Positions 10,001 through 18,540 of a DNA stretch of 64,000 nucleotides are shown here, piece after piece; position 1 is the stretch's first letter, and each line of letters starts with the position of its first letter. Source of the stretch: a virus; the IMG/VR virus record IMGVR_UViG_3300032236_000548, positions 40,656-104,655 of that record. One strand, given 5' to 3'. The notes beneath the pieces were generated by a model that saw only the letters and a program-made list of their open reading frames with translations, did no database searches and was not told the origin of the DNA. Position numbers and translations under genes: made by a program.

Positions 10001-13000
10001 ATTAGTCAATCACCATGGCGCAATGTATTCTTCTACCGCGATACTATTATCGACGGTATGCAACTTGGATTGATTAATTTCTCAGGTACAGACTACGCGG
10101 CTGCTACCGGTTCAGGTGCAACTTTAAGTGGAACTACTGGTAACATTACCATTACATTGACTACTGGACAAGCAAGCCCAACATGGATTGGTAAAGTTAT
10201 TGTGGACCAGACTAGCGAAACAGGTATTGCTGGTAAGGCTGTGATTAATACCGTTAGCGGTAACGTAATGAACTGTACTGTAGTGTATCCGTTTGCGGCG
10301 GTAATAACATACCCAAGCGGTTCATGGCACATGTACGACACTATCAACTATGGACGTCACTACTTGACTAACCCATCGTTGCCAGAAAGTCCAAGCAATC
10401 CGGCATTAAACAACAAGTTAATGGACGTATTCTTAACTAACGATGCTAACCGTGTTAAGTTAATTACATGTCAAGGCCACGGCGGATTTATGATGGTACT
10501 CGACCCAGAAGGTCAGATCAAAACTAAATCTCCATATGCTCAAGAATCTGCTAGCTTCTCTGGAAGTATAAACAGAAAACGTTTTGCTGGTGGTCAATTC
10601 ATTGACGGCTTTGCTGGACGTTTATTTGGTACTATCACTGGTGTAAGTAATAGCGGGTATACAATTACTGTAACTGGATCTACTAATAGTGGGTTGGATG
10701 TACGTGCTCCACAAACTCCTTGTGCATTCTATGTACAAGGTAATCGTTATCAAATTAACAATGTGTTGAGCTACAATAATACAACTGCTACTGTTGTATT
10801 AGGTTTAGATACAAGTACACCATTCTACCCAAGTGCTACCTATAGCAACTCATTATTGTATTCAAACATTGCAAGTGTTGTCGATGGCATTAGCTATGAC
10901 ATGGCATTTGGTAGTAACTATCAAAGTATTAAGACTGGTATTACATTCTTGCAACCTGCAAATTCTGTTGTAGGTCTAAGCGAGTCAATTATTACACAAA
11001 GTTTTAGTTATGTTGCCACACAAATTAATGCGTTACCTGGGGTAGATAGTCCTGGTAAGACTGCAATTAATAACAACGTAACTATTATTAATAACATTAT
11101 TAATAACGGTATTTTTGGAAATAGTACTGCCGGTATTCCAACAGTTGTGTTCCCTAACCCAGCTAACGTAACTGCAAACGTTTCTAATGCAAAATTATTG
11201 CTACAAGCTAATAAAGCATTTATACAAGCTGAAGTTGTTGCTCGTGTTTCTGCCAACTATAACGTAGGCGGCTTTGCTGGTTATAGTGCATTAACATTAT
11301 CTAATAACATTGGTTTTGCAATTGATGCTATCACTTATGACTTATTATACGGCGGAACAAGTAGCGTATATGACGTTGCACAATGGATGTACTTCCCAGC
11401 ATTAGCTACTTTATATACTGCGGCTATGGGTTACTTGGGTACAGTTGCTGGACAAATTGTTCAGAAAACTAATGTAACACGAACAAACGGTAATACACTA
11501 TTCCAAGTAACTACAGGATATACTGCGGCTACAAGTACTCAAGCAACTACAATTACTTCGTTATGTGCTGTTCTAGCTGACTATACAACTGATGGCACAT
11601 TTGGCAGTTCAACAAGAACATTGCCAACTGTTTCAAGTACAACAACTACAAGTTCATTAGCTACTGATTTTAATAATATTCAAACAGCAAAATCAACATT
11701 ACAATCTACTACAATTACCTATGCTAACAACGGTTCTGGTATTGTTATTAATATTGAAATGGGCGGTAATAAGTCCATGTTGGCCAACGACTTTACACAG
11801 ATTAACGACTTAGGTTATGGTATTCTATGTACTAACGCTGGTTTAACTGAACAAGTTTCAACATTTACCTACTACTGTTATACAGCTTACTGGGCGTTGA
11901 ATGGTGGACAGATTCGTTCTGTTGCTGGTTCAAACTCAAACGGTGTGTTTGGTTTACGTGGCACTGGTTCAGACGTAACTGAACTACCTAACGCAGTTAA
12001 CCTTGCTTACAACATGGTACAAAGTGCTCGTGTTTACAAACAAGGCGCATACTCTACTGCAATGCAACCGACTTCTACTCAGCAAGCATTAACAGTTTAC
12101 ATCACTAACTGGGAATACTTGCCAGCTGGTACAAGTGAATTAGAAATTGACCACACACTTGCTGGTGGTGGAATTGCACGTTATGAAATCAGTACTGTTG
12201 CACATACTCCAGTTAACGTTAACGGACAAAACGTTCTTAGCTTGACATTGAGTACAAGCGGTAATAACCAAACTAGTGCTAGCGGTTTACAATATGCATT
12301 ATACGATGGACAAATTGTTACAATTCGTGTTCTAAGTAATATTAAGTTTTACAACATTAGTAACGTAAAACCAGTTCGTCCAAGTACAGCGTTACAATAT
12401 AGTAACAACTTGGCCAGCATCTATCGTATTATTGCGTATAACTTAACAGAAGCAACTGGTGAGGCACTACCTGCTCACCAATCATTGCTACAGATGGATA
12501 CTTCGTTTGCTTACTATAAGTTTGTTGTCGATACAACAAATATGTACAACGCTGATCCATCAGTATACATAACATTAGGTACTGTTGCATTAAGCCCTGC
12601 TAGTACAATTGGTACAACATTATATGTTGTAACAAGTAGTCTTACAAATGGTGCACCAGTTGTTGGACAATATGTTGGCGGTTACGGATATCAAAACTGT
12701 GTTGTAACAAACGTTACAACTAGTGGTGCTAACACAGTTATTACTACAAGCACTCCACCAAGTGTAGCGCCAGTAGGAAATGTTTGGTTCTCCACAACCA
12801 CAATGGGTGCTCAAGTTGGCGACAACAAGATTGCTGTATTGCAGATTAGTGATACCGCAACTATTAGCCAATTAAATTCAGGTACTTACGTATTTGGTTG
12901 GGCAGGTCGTACACATCGTGTTATCAGTTATGTTGTTCCACAAACTATTGCATCTGGATCATTTGGTACTGGTAGTACCAGCAGTTATACTCTAGTTGTT

Positions 13001-16000
13001 AACAACGTTGCTGGAACTATTACTCCTGGACAGATTGTTACAGGAAATGGTTTTAACGGTACACAAACTGTTAGCAGTGTATCAACTAGTATCATAACCG
13101 GTACATCTAATATTCAAGCTACTATTACATTAAGTGCATATCCATCAAGTACTCCTAGCGGAACTATTACATTTGGTGGTGCAAACACTAACGGTTACTT
13201 ACAGATTGATCCAAACCCTGTAATCAATATTAGTGCTGTAGGTACCGGTGTAAGTGCCATGACTTATCAGAGCAATACATTAGAGACTGGTAGTACTACA
13301 AGTAAAATTGTTACATTTAACTTGCCATACAATTCATTGTATACATATCCTCCAGTCGACAGCTTCTTAACTGTTACAGGAAATGCCAATGCAAAGTATA
13401 ACGGTTCATATCAAGTAACTAGCTTTACAAATGCTAGCCAGTTAACTGTTGCATCGACAACTAGCTTGCAAGTTGGTATGGTTGTAAGTACCAGCACAAG
13501 CGGTGCGTTTATTGAAAGTTCAGTAACAAATCCAAGTGGTACTACAATTATTCAAAGTATTGATAGTCCGACACAGTTTACAGTTGCTCCAGCTATTTGG
13601 GCTCCTGTAGGAACTACTATCAACGCTATCTTAGTAGCCACTGTTGCAAGTATTACAATTTCCAATGCAGGTAGCGGATATACTAGTGCTCCAACAATTA
13701 TATTCAGCGGTGGTGGTGCGGCTAGCCAAGCACTTGCAACATGTAGTATTGTTAACGGCAGTATTAGCCAAGTTGTTTTAGTAAGTCCAGGTTATGGTTA
13801 TACTAGCGTTCCAACAATTACCTTAAGTGGTAATAGTGGTAGTGTATTCAACACTACAATTGGAACTAACTTGATAACTTTAAACTCAAGTGCTAACTTA
13901 CAAGTTAACCAAGTTATTATATTTGGCGGTAGTGTGTTTGGCGGTATTGTATCTGGTACACAATATTATATTGCTAGTATCAATGGTAACCAAATTACTA
14001 TTAGTGCAAGTACTGGCGGTGTTGGTATTATTACATTAACAACTGCAAGTGGTGCAGGTATGACATGGAGCACTCCAGGTAATGCTGTACTAACTCCAGT
14101 ATTAACAAGTAGTCCAACTGCTGTTGTAACCACACTAGCAGGTTCAGATGTTCTACAATTAAGTTTACTATATCCAACTGATCCAGGTACTAGCGGCAAT
14201 GCTACTGCTACTTCTAACGCAGTTGCTACTTTAAGCACTAGTTCAATTAACAGTAGCGGTGTATTAACAGTTGGAACTGTAAGCGGAACTGTTGCGGCTG
14301 GTATGGTGTTAACTGGTGGTCCTAACACAGGTTCAGGTATTGCTCAAATCAATTCATATGCTACTACTGCCACAAGCGGTAACGGTACTACTGTAACTAT
14401 TTCGTTCTCTGCACAGACATTTGTTCCATATGCAGTTGGCCAGACAATCTTTGTTTCAGGCGTAACTCCAGCTGGATACAACGGAACATATATCGTAACT
14501 GCGGCAACGACTAGCTCGGTTAGCTATACTAATGCAACTACTGGCGCACAAACTATTGCTGGTACTGTTGCAAGTAATGTCTACACTTATATTACTGCTA
14601 ATATTAGCGGTAGTGGTGCAGGTTCTACATGGCAAACTGCTACAAGTCAAGGTACTAACTTTACTGTTGCATCATCGACTATTACTGGCACTAACAACTT
14701 AGTAACACTAAGCTCTAACACTAACGTTAGTGTTGGTAACACGATTACATTTGCAGGAACAGCATTTGGTAATCTTAGCGTAGCTACTGTTAGTGCTGGC
14801 TCATTTGTAGTTGGTCAAACTTATACTATTACTAGTGTAGGTTCTAATACAACTACAACAACTACAACAAACTTTACACTAATTGGTGCTCCTAACAATA
14901 ACGTTGGAACAGTCTTTACTGCGACTGGCGCAGGTAGTGGAAGCGGCCAGGGATTGATAACATACTATATCACTGAAGTTATTGGTTCAAGTGTTGGTAT
15001 CAGTGCTGTCAAAGGCGGTACTAACGTAACCTTAACTGGTGCAACTGGTGCAAGTTTAACATACTACACTCCAGGATATACATTCGGTACAAGCTATACT
15101 GCAACAACATTTGGCAGTGTTTCAGGAACAGGTCCATACTTAGTTACTTTAAACATTCCAACAACAACTGCTCCTACTACAAGCGTATATTATTATGTTA
15201 GTGGTAACAGCAATGCATTGTATAACGGTTACTGGCAAGCAACAAGTAGTACTACAACAAGTATTACATTGAGCTATCCATATAACCCAGGTACTTATGG
15301 TATTAGTAGTATTACTACAGTTACTAGAGAAGCGACATCTGCTACTAGTTCAAGTTTAGGTCTTGCAAGACCATTCAATCCTAACTCAAGTACTACATTA
15401 CGTCTAGGCTACCCAGCAACAGGTGGCGCACAGATTACTGTTCGTATTAGTACTTGCCGTGCTACAGGACATGACTTCTTAGATATTGGTACTGGTGGTT
15501 TCATTACTACTAACTATCCAAACCAGATTTATGGTAACGCGGCTCTTAGTGCTAATGAAAGTAATGACGTTGTTGAAGAAACAACAGGTCGCGTATTCCA
15601 CGTATCAACAGACCAAAACGGTATCTTCCGTGTAGGACGCTTCTTCAAAGTTGACCAAGGTACTGGTACAGTTACATTCAGTGCTAGTATTGCGTTGAGT
15701 AACTTGGACGGTTTAGGATTTAAGCGTGGTGTTGTTGTAAGTGAATTCTCAACAGATCCTTACATGACAGAAAACGCCGCCGACGTTGTACCAGTACAGT
15801 CAGCAGTTCGTAGCTTTATGGACTACAGATTAGGTTTAGACTACGGTGGTAGTCCAGTTCCAACATCTGGTTTAATTGGCCCAGGATTCTTACCACTGAA
15901 CGGTGTGTTAAGTATGAAGGGTAACTTAAACATGGCAAGTTACACAATTGGTAACTTAACAATGCCAGTTAGTAACGTTACACAGTACGATGCGGCTAAC

Positions 16001-18037
16001 AGAGGTTATGTAGATGCTAACGCAACTGCATTGAATAACTTATACAAATTAAACGATGTAGCTACTGGTGCTATTGCAACTTATGTAAGTTTCAGTAGCG
16101 TAGGAAATACTGTAACATTGCAAGGTGTTTATGGTACTATTGTTCCAGGCATGGTTATTAGTGGAACTGGATTTAGTGGTGGACAAGTTGTTTTAAGTGT
16201 AAACATAACACCGGGTGCAACTTCAGCAATTGGTGGTAGCGGTACTGTTACTCTAAACGGTCCATATAACACTACTCCTAACGGTGTATTAACATTTAAT
16301 AATCTTGCAAATGGTAACTTCATTGTTTACGATTCAACATTTAATCAATGGACTAACATTGTTCCGCCAACTGGTACAAGTAATAATAACCAAGTTGCTA
16401 TTACATACACCCATGGAACTCCAGGATATTTGACTGCAACTATTCAACCAGGTGTTATTGTTAACTCAATGGTTAGTACTAGTGCGGCAATTGCACAAAG
16501 CAAGTTAGCATTGCAACCTGCAACTGCACAACCTGCAGGACAAAGTTCTTATGTACAAAGTACATTAGGCCTAAGTAGCTTCAACAATCAAGTGTTTACT
16601 TCAACTAATGGTTGGATTAATTTAGCTCAAGCTAATAGTGTCACTGCTACTTACGTGTCAGGCGGTACTTCAGGTACTACAATGACTGTGTCTAGTACAA
16701 CTAACATTGTACCAGGAATGATTGTAACTGGACTTGGTTTTACAAGTTATACACAAACTGTTGTTAGCGTTCCTAATGGAACTACACTTATTCTAAGTGC
16801 TGTTGCTGACGGAGTTCCAAGTGGTACATTACAATTCTCAAATAGCGGTATTGGTTTAAGTTACTTACAACAAATTGGTACTGGGTACGTGTTAGGTAAC
16901 AGAAGCGGTATTTCTGCAAGCCCACAATTAATTACTCCAGGTAACATTGTTGCTGACGGTGATGGTTTGAAGAATGCATTGTTCAGCATACCAAATACTG
17001 TTAGTTCAAACGTTAACGCAGTAGCAATGCTAGCATTGTATGACGGTGCAACTACTACAAATAACCAATACGGTGTTATCGGTATTACTACTACTGGTGT
17101 TGCTAGTAAGTTAGTTAAGACTGGTTCTGATGGTTCAATTAGTGCGGCATTGATTAACGTAGGTGGCTACAAAGCAATTACATCTAGCGGTAGTACAATT
17201 AGTTTCTACACACCTGGACAGTTCTCATTCATGAGTAGTCAGGACGTTAGTGGTAGTAGTACAACTACTATCAACGGTGTGTTGAATGCGGCTGGTACAT
17301 TAATTACAACTACACTTGAAACTGGTGCTAGTGTTGCTACTACAGGTACAATTACTGGTCAATGGAGTTTAGGTGCGTTAAGCTCAATTAACGCAAGTGC
17401 TGGTACATTACAGTCTAACAACCTAACATCTGGTAGTGCAAGTACAGCTGGTACATTTACTGGTTTGTGGACATTTGCTCAAGCTACTACAATGTCAAGT
17501 AATTTAACTGTTAATGGCACTATTGTAACTCCAACAATCAGCAGTCCAACAATTAGTGGCGCTATTACAACTACTAATATCACAACAGGCGATGCGTATA
17601 CTGCTGGTACTATTACTGGTGCATGGAGCTTAAGTGCTAACAGTACATTACAAGCTACTTACGCTGACTTAGCTGAGTATTACGAAGGCGATGCACAGTA
17701 TGAGCCGGGAACTGTTTTAGTGTTTGGCGGTGACAAAGAAGTCACAACAACTGACATGATTAATGATACACGTTCAGCTGGTGTAGTAACAACAAACCCA
17801 GCGTATGTAATGAACTCAGAACAAACTGGTATTAAAGTTTGTCTAGCACTTGCAGGACGTATTCCATGTAAAGTTGTAGGCCGTGTTAAGAAAGGAGACA
17901 TGTTAACTACAAGTGCTACTCCTGGATATGCTGTTAAAGCATTGACTCCAACACTAGGTGCTATTATTGGTAAGGCATTAGAGGATAAAGACTACGGCGA
18001 GGCCGGAGTAATTCAAATTGCTGTAGGGAGAGCATAA
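4070..18037 (+). CDS. giant tail fibre/adhesin, 4655 residues
   Basis: One uninterrupted frame of about 14 kb. The N-terminus (NDGTGDSIRTSFNKVNQNF) is a module shared with the proteins at 18037 and 27547 and probably attaches the fibre to the tail. The body is Ser/Thr/Gly/Asn-rich and made of repeats. One family has the pattern Y..C.RD.GYI+DA..YDL.YGGN; copies, some degenerate, lie near residues 460, 524, 783, 927, 1121, 1353, 1587, 2263 and 2404. Two beta-rich families also recur. Residues about 1940-2150 (ITIYVESGIYYEDYP and VTIRGDDF) look like a beta-helix. The end (ATYADLAEYYEGD, then LAGRIPCKVVGRVKKGDML) resembles the C-terminal domain of phage appendages related to peptidase G2; self-cleavage there is not shown. 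Confidence 0.85.
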   Translation: MTQQIIDIGIQGNDGTGDSIRTSFNKVNQNFTEIYAIFGAGGSIKFGNLADAPGSSTFTIVSASGNGTQATLNFANPNPGLGLPFSIGQNIVITGTLPSGYNGAYTVTNATPTSVTFANTTTAAITQTGKIAGTAYSSNQVIMASTTGNSLTARDIVGINGITIDASDNNQLIIGSNSGGLITDPQPTLGTHMNADQFIIGNLADPDPSLVTQFNAVFASKGYTTTIGQMAVTVNYANNHYLQVTNGQVVGPLRVRAQPTVAQTNDPDYDPTLSGNYVSTEAIQRKDAILRSGDKMAGTLTLSDHPGSMAGAGTPNGADDLQAATKFYVDNNTHYSNVNLYVSTGGDDTQRKTPLGREGRAPQYAYKTVGAAALQAQNLINLSFTEPGPYRQTVAYTIGPSQYTSSVTSVSFSGGNSGIQGYLDAASLLESNKTFIQNETLAYLNQKYVNTFTFDKTRYSNIISDIVDGVAYDLVLGTNFNSTTQASILFNAYNSDVVGNLSTIIAAIQNAESQILNYSYNTDNTRTYIGKVINALCYDLEFGSNFQSIQVGLGFKYANTGLETTPTVINTVATATSGTAIGTDSSISGTTLVVGGSVTGTFAVGMTLSGIGITPGTTITALGTGTGGAGSYTISTSYSGGLSHVRVTGVNNRITVSSTQSMVVGSAIVFTGTSFGNLIAGNTYYINSIPDSANITISSSFGGSDYSLATATGSMVANTTAPSEIASALTNLANQITLLPAVSSTPSIVNSINAILKNISDIIVTGTLPAPTYPPVTTGTGFSYNSAKCARDVGLIVNAVLDDIIFNTNYRSLTAAFAYLRSYSNVVTTSQKAQTIAGINNARDQIIALVSSNNAAVTAITGKFGIITTIINNVSASGAPSVSFTNPGNTAVGIVNGAAELQSNRQFLIDETIAYVKANLSPNSIPLYDETSCRRDTGYIVDALTFDLLYGGNSATVVAADAYFNGVTSTISQETTAVASAFTHLQAIIGNIIQANTSWTKTTGNVTNQSTVVGVGSPAAASTVSTLLGYVIAIVNGGTSAGPAVIAPTYANGVNYSSYSSVQTTILSSLTSIESNVITFLNETYVSSTGQVSAVNLLLNNINFIQAEIVAYLLANYPTVTYNKATCQRDVKYIIWALCYDITYGGNSQSIYAGLQYWINNAYQIAGYEQAATVSAIGYLGTIAQNIVQNQTPVKLYQTGVIQYANTTLSGGSVATSSINTNIGTIQSIVASSSQPSVSVTYPTTSAVASTLTTAVAAITADTTTLESNAITYIDTNFPVLNNSIQKTTITNLFNTVTNILNGGIGSRTRPTYATTGFSSSIVQAQSAILANIDFITAETNAWINSQYPGVTYDPVASARDLSFVLEAIVYDITYGGSAATTQAANQYYANGVAQLVTGLPSVCSAALNHALNVTQNVVSNSLVTPSAGNYITTTGASGDGVNVTITFAPQATPPYSIGQVIAIQGVTPTGYNTNNGAGVTVTNCTTTSVTFASTASGAQTIAGKITKQVLNSSWTQSYAQSAVVNTLFGIVTGVIGSNSVATPVYPVITSYDNALQATFGIITNNTYTISNNVVTYLTNTFSGGFSYNEATCYRDLGYIIDGQVIDLLTDGTYQSITAGKSYYKNVSAKAIAIGSQYSETVDGIQFAQQLAIQVLNQTVQTRYQTLISQVTDNTKNATVGTNVATGTFVSNTTTTLTLTSITGVIVPGMVITGTGFTNSTPVTITSILNSSTVSISAAPAGTPSGTITLTATPVTTLNANMNTIISIINGGVGAAPTPSFGSGYYTVTFSNGGNGYVDQGQAGSNHIIPGKILVGDTSSSYGQIVSYVPGVSSNNDTVTLNMTRPGFFAYIPTTATATAGSTTLTVTATSYTTAFNSTSNIVVGLGVTGVNIPLGATVTAIIGNTVTISTPTLGILTSSNVVFGELLDFGETVSEQNITIYVESGIYYEDYPIKLSANVTIRGDDFRRTIIRPLNRISQSPWRNVFFYRDTIIDGMQLGLINFSGTDYAAATGSGATLSGTTGNITITLTTGQASPTWIGKVIVDQTSETGIAGKAVINTVSGNVMNCTVVYPFAAVITYPSGSWHMYDTINYGRHYLTNPSLPESPSNPALNNKLMDVFLTNDANRVKLITCQGHGGFMMVLDPEGQIKTKSPYAQESASFSGSINRKRFAGGQFIDGFAGRLFGTITGVSNSGYTITVTGSTNSGLDVRAPQTPCAFYVQGNRYQINNVLSYNNTTATVVLGLDTSTPFYPSATYSNSLLYSNIASVVDGISYDMAFGSNYQSIKTGITFLQPANSVVGLSESIITQSFSYVATQINALPGVDSPGKTAINNNVTIINNIINNGIFGNSTAGIPTVVFPNPANVTANVSNAKLLLQANKAFIQAEVVARVSANYNVGGFAGYSALTLSNNIGFAIDAITYDLLYGGTSSVYDVAQWMYFPALATLYTAAMGYLGTVAGQIVQKTNVTRTNGNTLFQVTTGYTAATSTQATTITSLCAVLADYTTDGTFGSSTRTLPTVSSTTTTSSLATDFNNIQTAKSTLQSTTITYANNGSGIVINIEMGGNKSMLANDFTQINDLGYGILCTNAGLTEQVSTFTYYCYTAYWALNGGQIRSVAGSNSNGVFGLRGTGSDVTELPNAVNLAYNMVQSARVYKQGAYSTAMQPTSTQQALTVYITNWEYLPAGTSELEIDHTLAGGGIARYEISTVAHTPVNVNGQNVLSLTLSTSGNNQTSASGLQYALYDGQIVTIRVLSNIKFYNISNVKPVRPSTALQYSNNLASIYRIIAYNLTEATGEALPAHQSLLQMDTSFAYYKFVVDTTNMYNADPSVYITLGTVALSPASTIGTTLYVVTSSLTNGAPVVGQYVGGYGYQNCVVTNVTTSGANTVITTSTPPSVAPVGNVWFSTTTMGAQVGDNKIAVLQISDTATISQLNSGTYVFGWAGRTHRVISYVVPQTIASGSFGTGSTSSYTLVVNNVAGTITPGQIVTGNGFNGTQTVSSVSTSIITGTSNIQATITLSAYPSSTPSGTITFGGANTNGYLQIDPNPVINISAVGTGVSAMTYQSNTLETGSTTSKIVTFNLPYNSLYTYPPVDSFLTVTGNANAKYNGSYQVTSFTNASQLTVASTTSLQVGMVVSTSTSGAFIESSVTNPSGTTIIQSIDSPTQFTVAPAIWAPVGTTINAILVATVASITISNAGSGYTSAPTIIFSGGGAASQALATCSIVNGSISQVVLVSPGYGYTSVPTITLSGNSGSVFNTTIGTNLITLNSSANLQVNQVIIFGGSVFGGIVSGTQYYIASINGNQITISASTGGVGIITLTTASGAGMTWSTPGNAVLTPVLTSSPTAVVTTLAGSDVLQLSLLYPTDPGTSGNATATSNAVATLSTSSINSSGVLTVGTVSGTVAAGMVLTGGPNTGSGIAQINSYATTATSGNGTTVTISFSAQTFVPYAVGQTIFVSGVTPAGYNGTYIVTAATTSSVSYTNATTGAQTIAGTVASNVYTYITANISGSGAGSTWQTATSQGTNFTVASSTITGTNNLVTLSSNTNVSVGNTITFAGTAFGNLSVATVSAGSFVVGQTYTITSVGSNTTTTTTTNFTLIGAPNNNVGTVFTATGAGSGSGQGLITYYITEVIGSSVGISAVKGGTNVTLTGATGASLTYYTPGYTFGTSYTATTFGSVSGTGPYLVTLNIPTTTAPTTSVYYYVSGNSNALYNGYWQATSSTTTSITLSYPYNPGTYGISSITTVTREATSATSSSLGLARPFNPNSSTTLRLGYPATGGAQITVRISTCRATGHDFLDIGTGGFITTNYPNQIYGNAALSANESNDVVEETTGRVFHVSTDQNGIFRVGRFFKVDQGTGTVTFSASIALSNLDGLGFKRGVVVSEFSTDPYMTENAADVVPVQSAVRSFMDYRLGLDYGGSPVPTSGLIGPGFLPLNGVLSMKGNLNMASYTIGNLTMPVSNVTQYDAANRGYVDANATALNNLYKLNDVATGAIATYVSFSSVGNTVTLQGVYGTIVPGMVISGTGFSGGQVVLSVNITPGATSAIGGSGTVTLNGPYNTTPNGVLTFNNLANGNFIVYDSTFNQWTNIVPPTGTSNNNQVAITYTHGTPGYLTATIQPGVIVNSMVSTSAAIAQSKLALQPATAQPAGQSSYVQSTLGLSSFNNQVFTSTNGWINLAQANSVTATYVSGGTSGTTMTVSSTTNIVPGMIVTGLGFTSYTQTVVSVPNGTTLILSAVADGVPSGTLQFSNSGIGLSYLQQIGTGYVLGNRSGISASPQLITPGNIVADGDGLKNALFSIPNTVSSNVNAVAMLALYDGATTTNNQYGVIGITTTGVASKLVKTGSDGSISAALINVGGYKAITSSGSTISFYTPGQFSFMSSQDVSGSSTTTINGVLNAAGTLITTTLETGASVATTGTITGQWSLGALSSINASAGTLQSNNLTSGSASTAGTFTGLWTFAQATTMSSNLTVNGTIVTPTISSPTISGAITTTNITTGDAYTAGTITGAWSLSANSTLQATYADLAEYYEGDAQYEPGTVLVFGGDKEVTTTDMINDTRSAGVVTTNPAYVMNSEQTGIKVCLALAGRIPCKVVGRVKKGDMLTTSATPGYAVKALTPTLGAIIGKALEDKDYGEAGVIQIAVGRA

Positions 18038-18525
18038 TGAGTCGACAATCTATAAACATTGGACAGTCTGCAAACGATCGCAACGGAGATCCGTTGCGTA
18101 CAGCATTTAATAAAATAAATGCCAACTTTATTGAGTTATATGGAAACTTAACCACATACTTGCCAAGCCCGACTGGAAATGGTGGGAAGTTTTTAACAAC
18201 AGATGGTAGTTCATTAATTTGGCAAACATTACCGACCCCTGCTCCTAGTTCGGCACCAATTACTGCCAGTGCAACTGCTCCAAATAGTCATCCAGATGGT
18301 ACTCTTTGGTACGACGAAGTCAGTGGCAGATTGTATGTATATTATGATGGCGGATGGGTCGATGCTAGTCCGCGTGGTGTTGGTGTTGCCGCCAGTGTTG
18401 GGTTAGGTACAAAAGCCGCTAACGATACAGGAACTGCTGGGCAGATAAGTTACGATGCAAATTACATATATATTTGTACAGCAACGAACACATGGAAAAG
18501 ATCACCATTGACTGGTGGATATTAA
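18037..18525 (+). CDS. short fibre-associated adaptor protein
   Basis: A 162-residue protein whose start overlaps the giant gene's stop (TAATG). Residues 1-40 (NDRNGDPLRTAFNKINANF) repeat the attachment module of the giant protein. The rest is short: a GGKFLTTDGSSLIWQ strand, a Pro/Ala/Ser linker and a WYDEVSGRLYVYYDGGW block typical of phage fibre adaptors. It may be a short fibre, a connector or a chaperone-like partner. The exact role is not known. Confidence 0.65.
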   Translation: MSRQSINIGQSANDRNGDPLRTAFNKINANFIELYGNLTTYLPSPTGNGGKFLTTDGSSLIWQTLPTPAPSSAPITASATAPNSHPDGTLWYDEVSGRLYVYYDGGWVDASPRGVGVAASVGLGTKAANDTGTAGQISYDANYIYICTATNTWKRSPLTGGY

Positions 18526-18540
18526 TTAAGGACACAATCG

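Noticed and set aside
13966-14328. Minus-strand frames within the giant fibre gene, for example one of 120 residues
   Set aside because: Low-complexity Val/Thr/Pro products that mirror the Thr/Gly/Val-rich sense strand. None has a start signal.
4070-18037. CRISPR-like direct repeats in the fibre locus
   Set aside because: The repeats are protein-level and diverged, long and in frame. No short identical repeats with unique spacers were seen.
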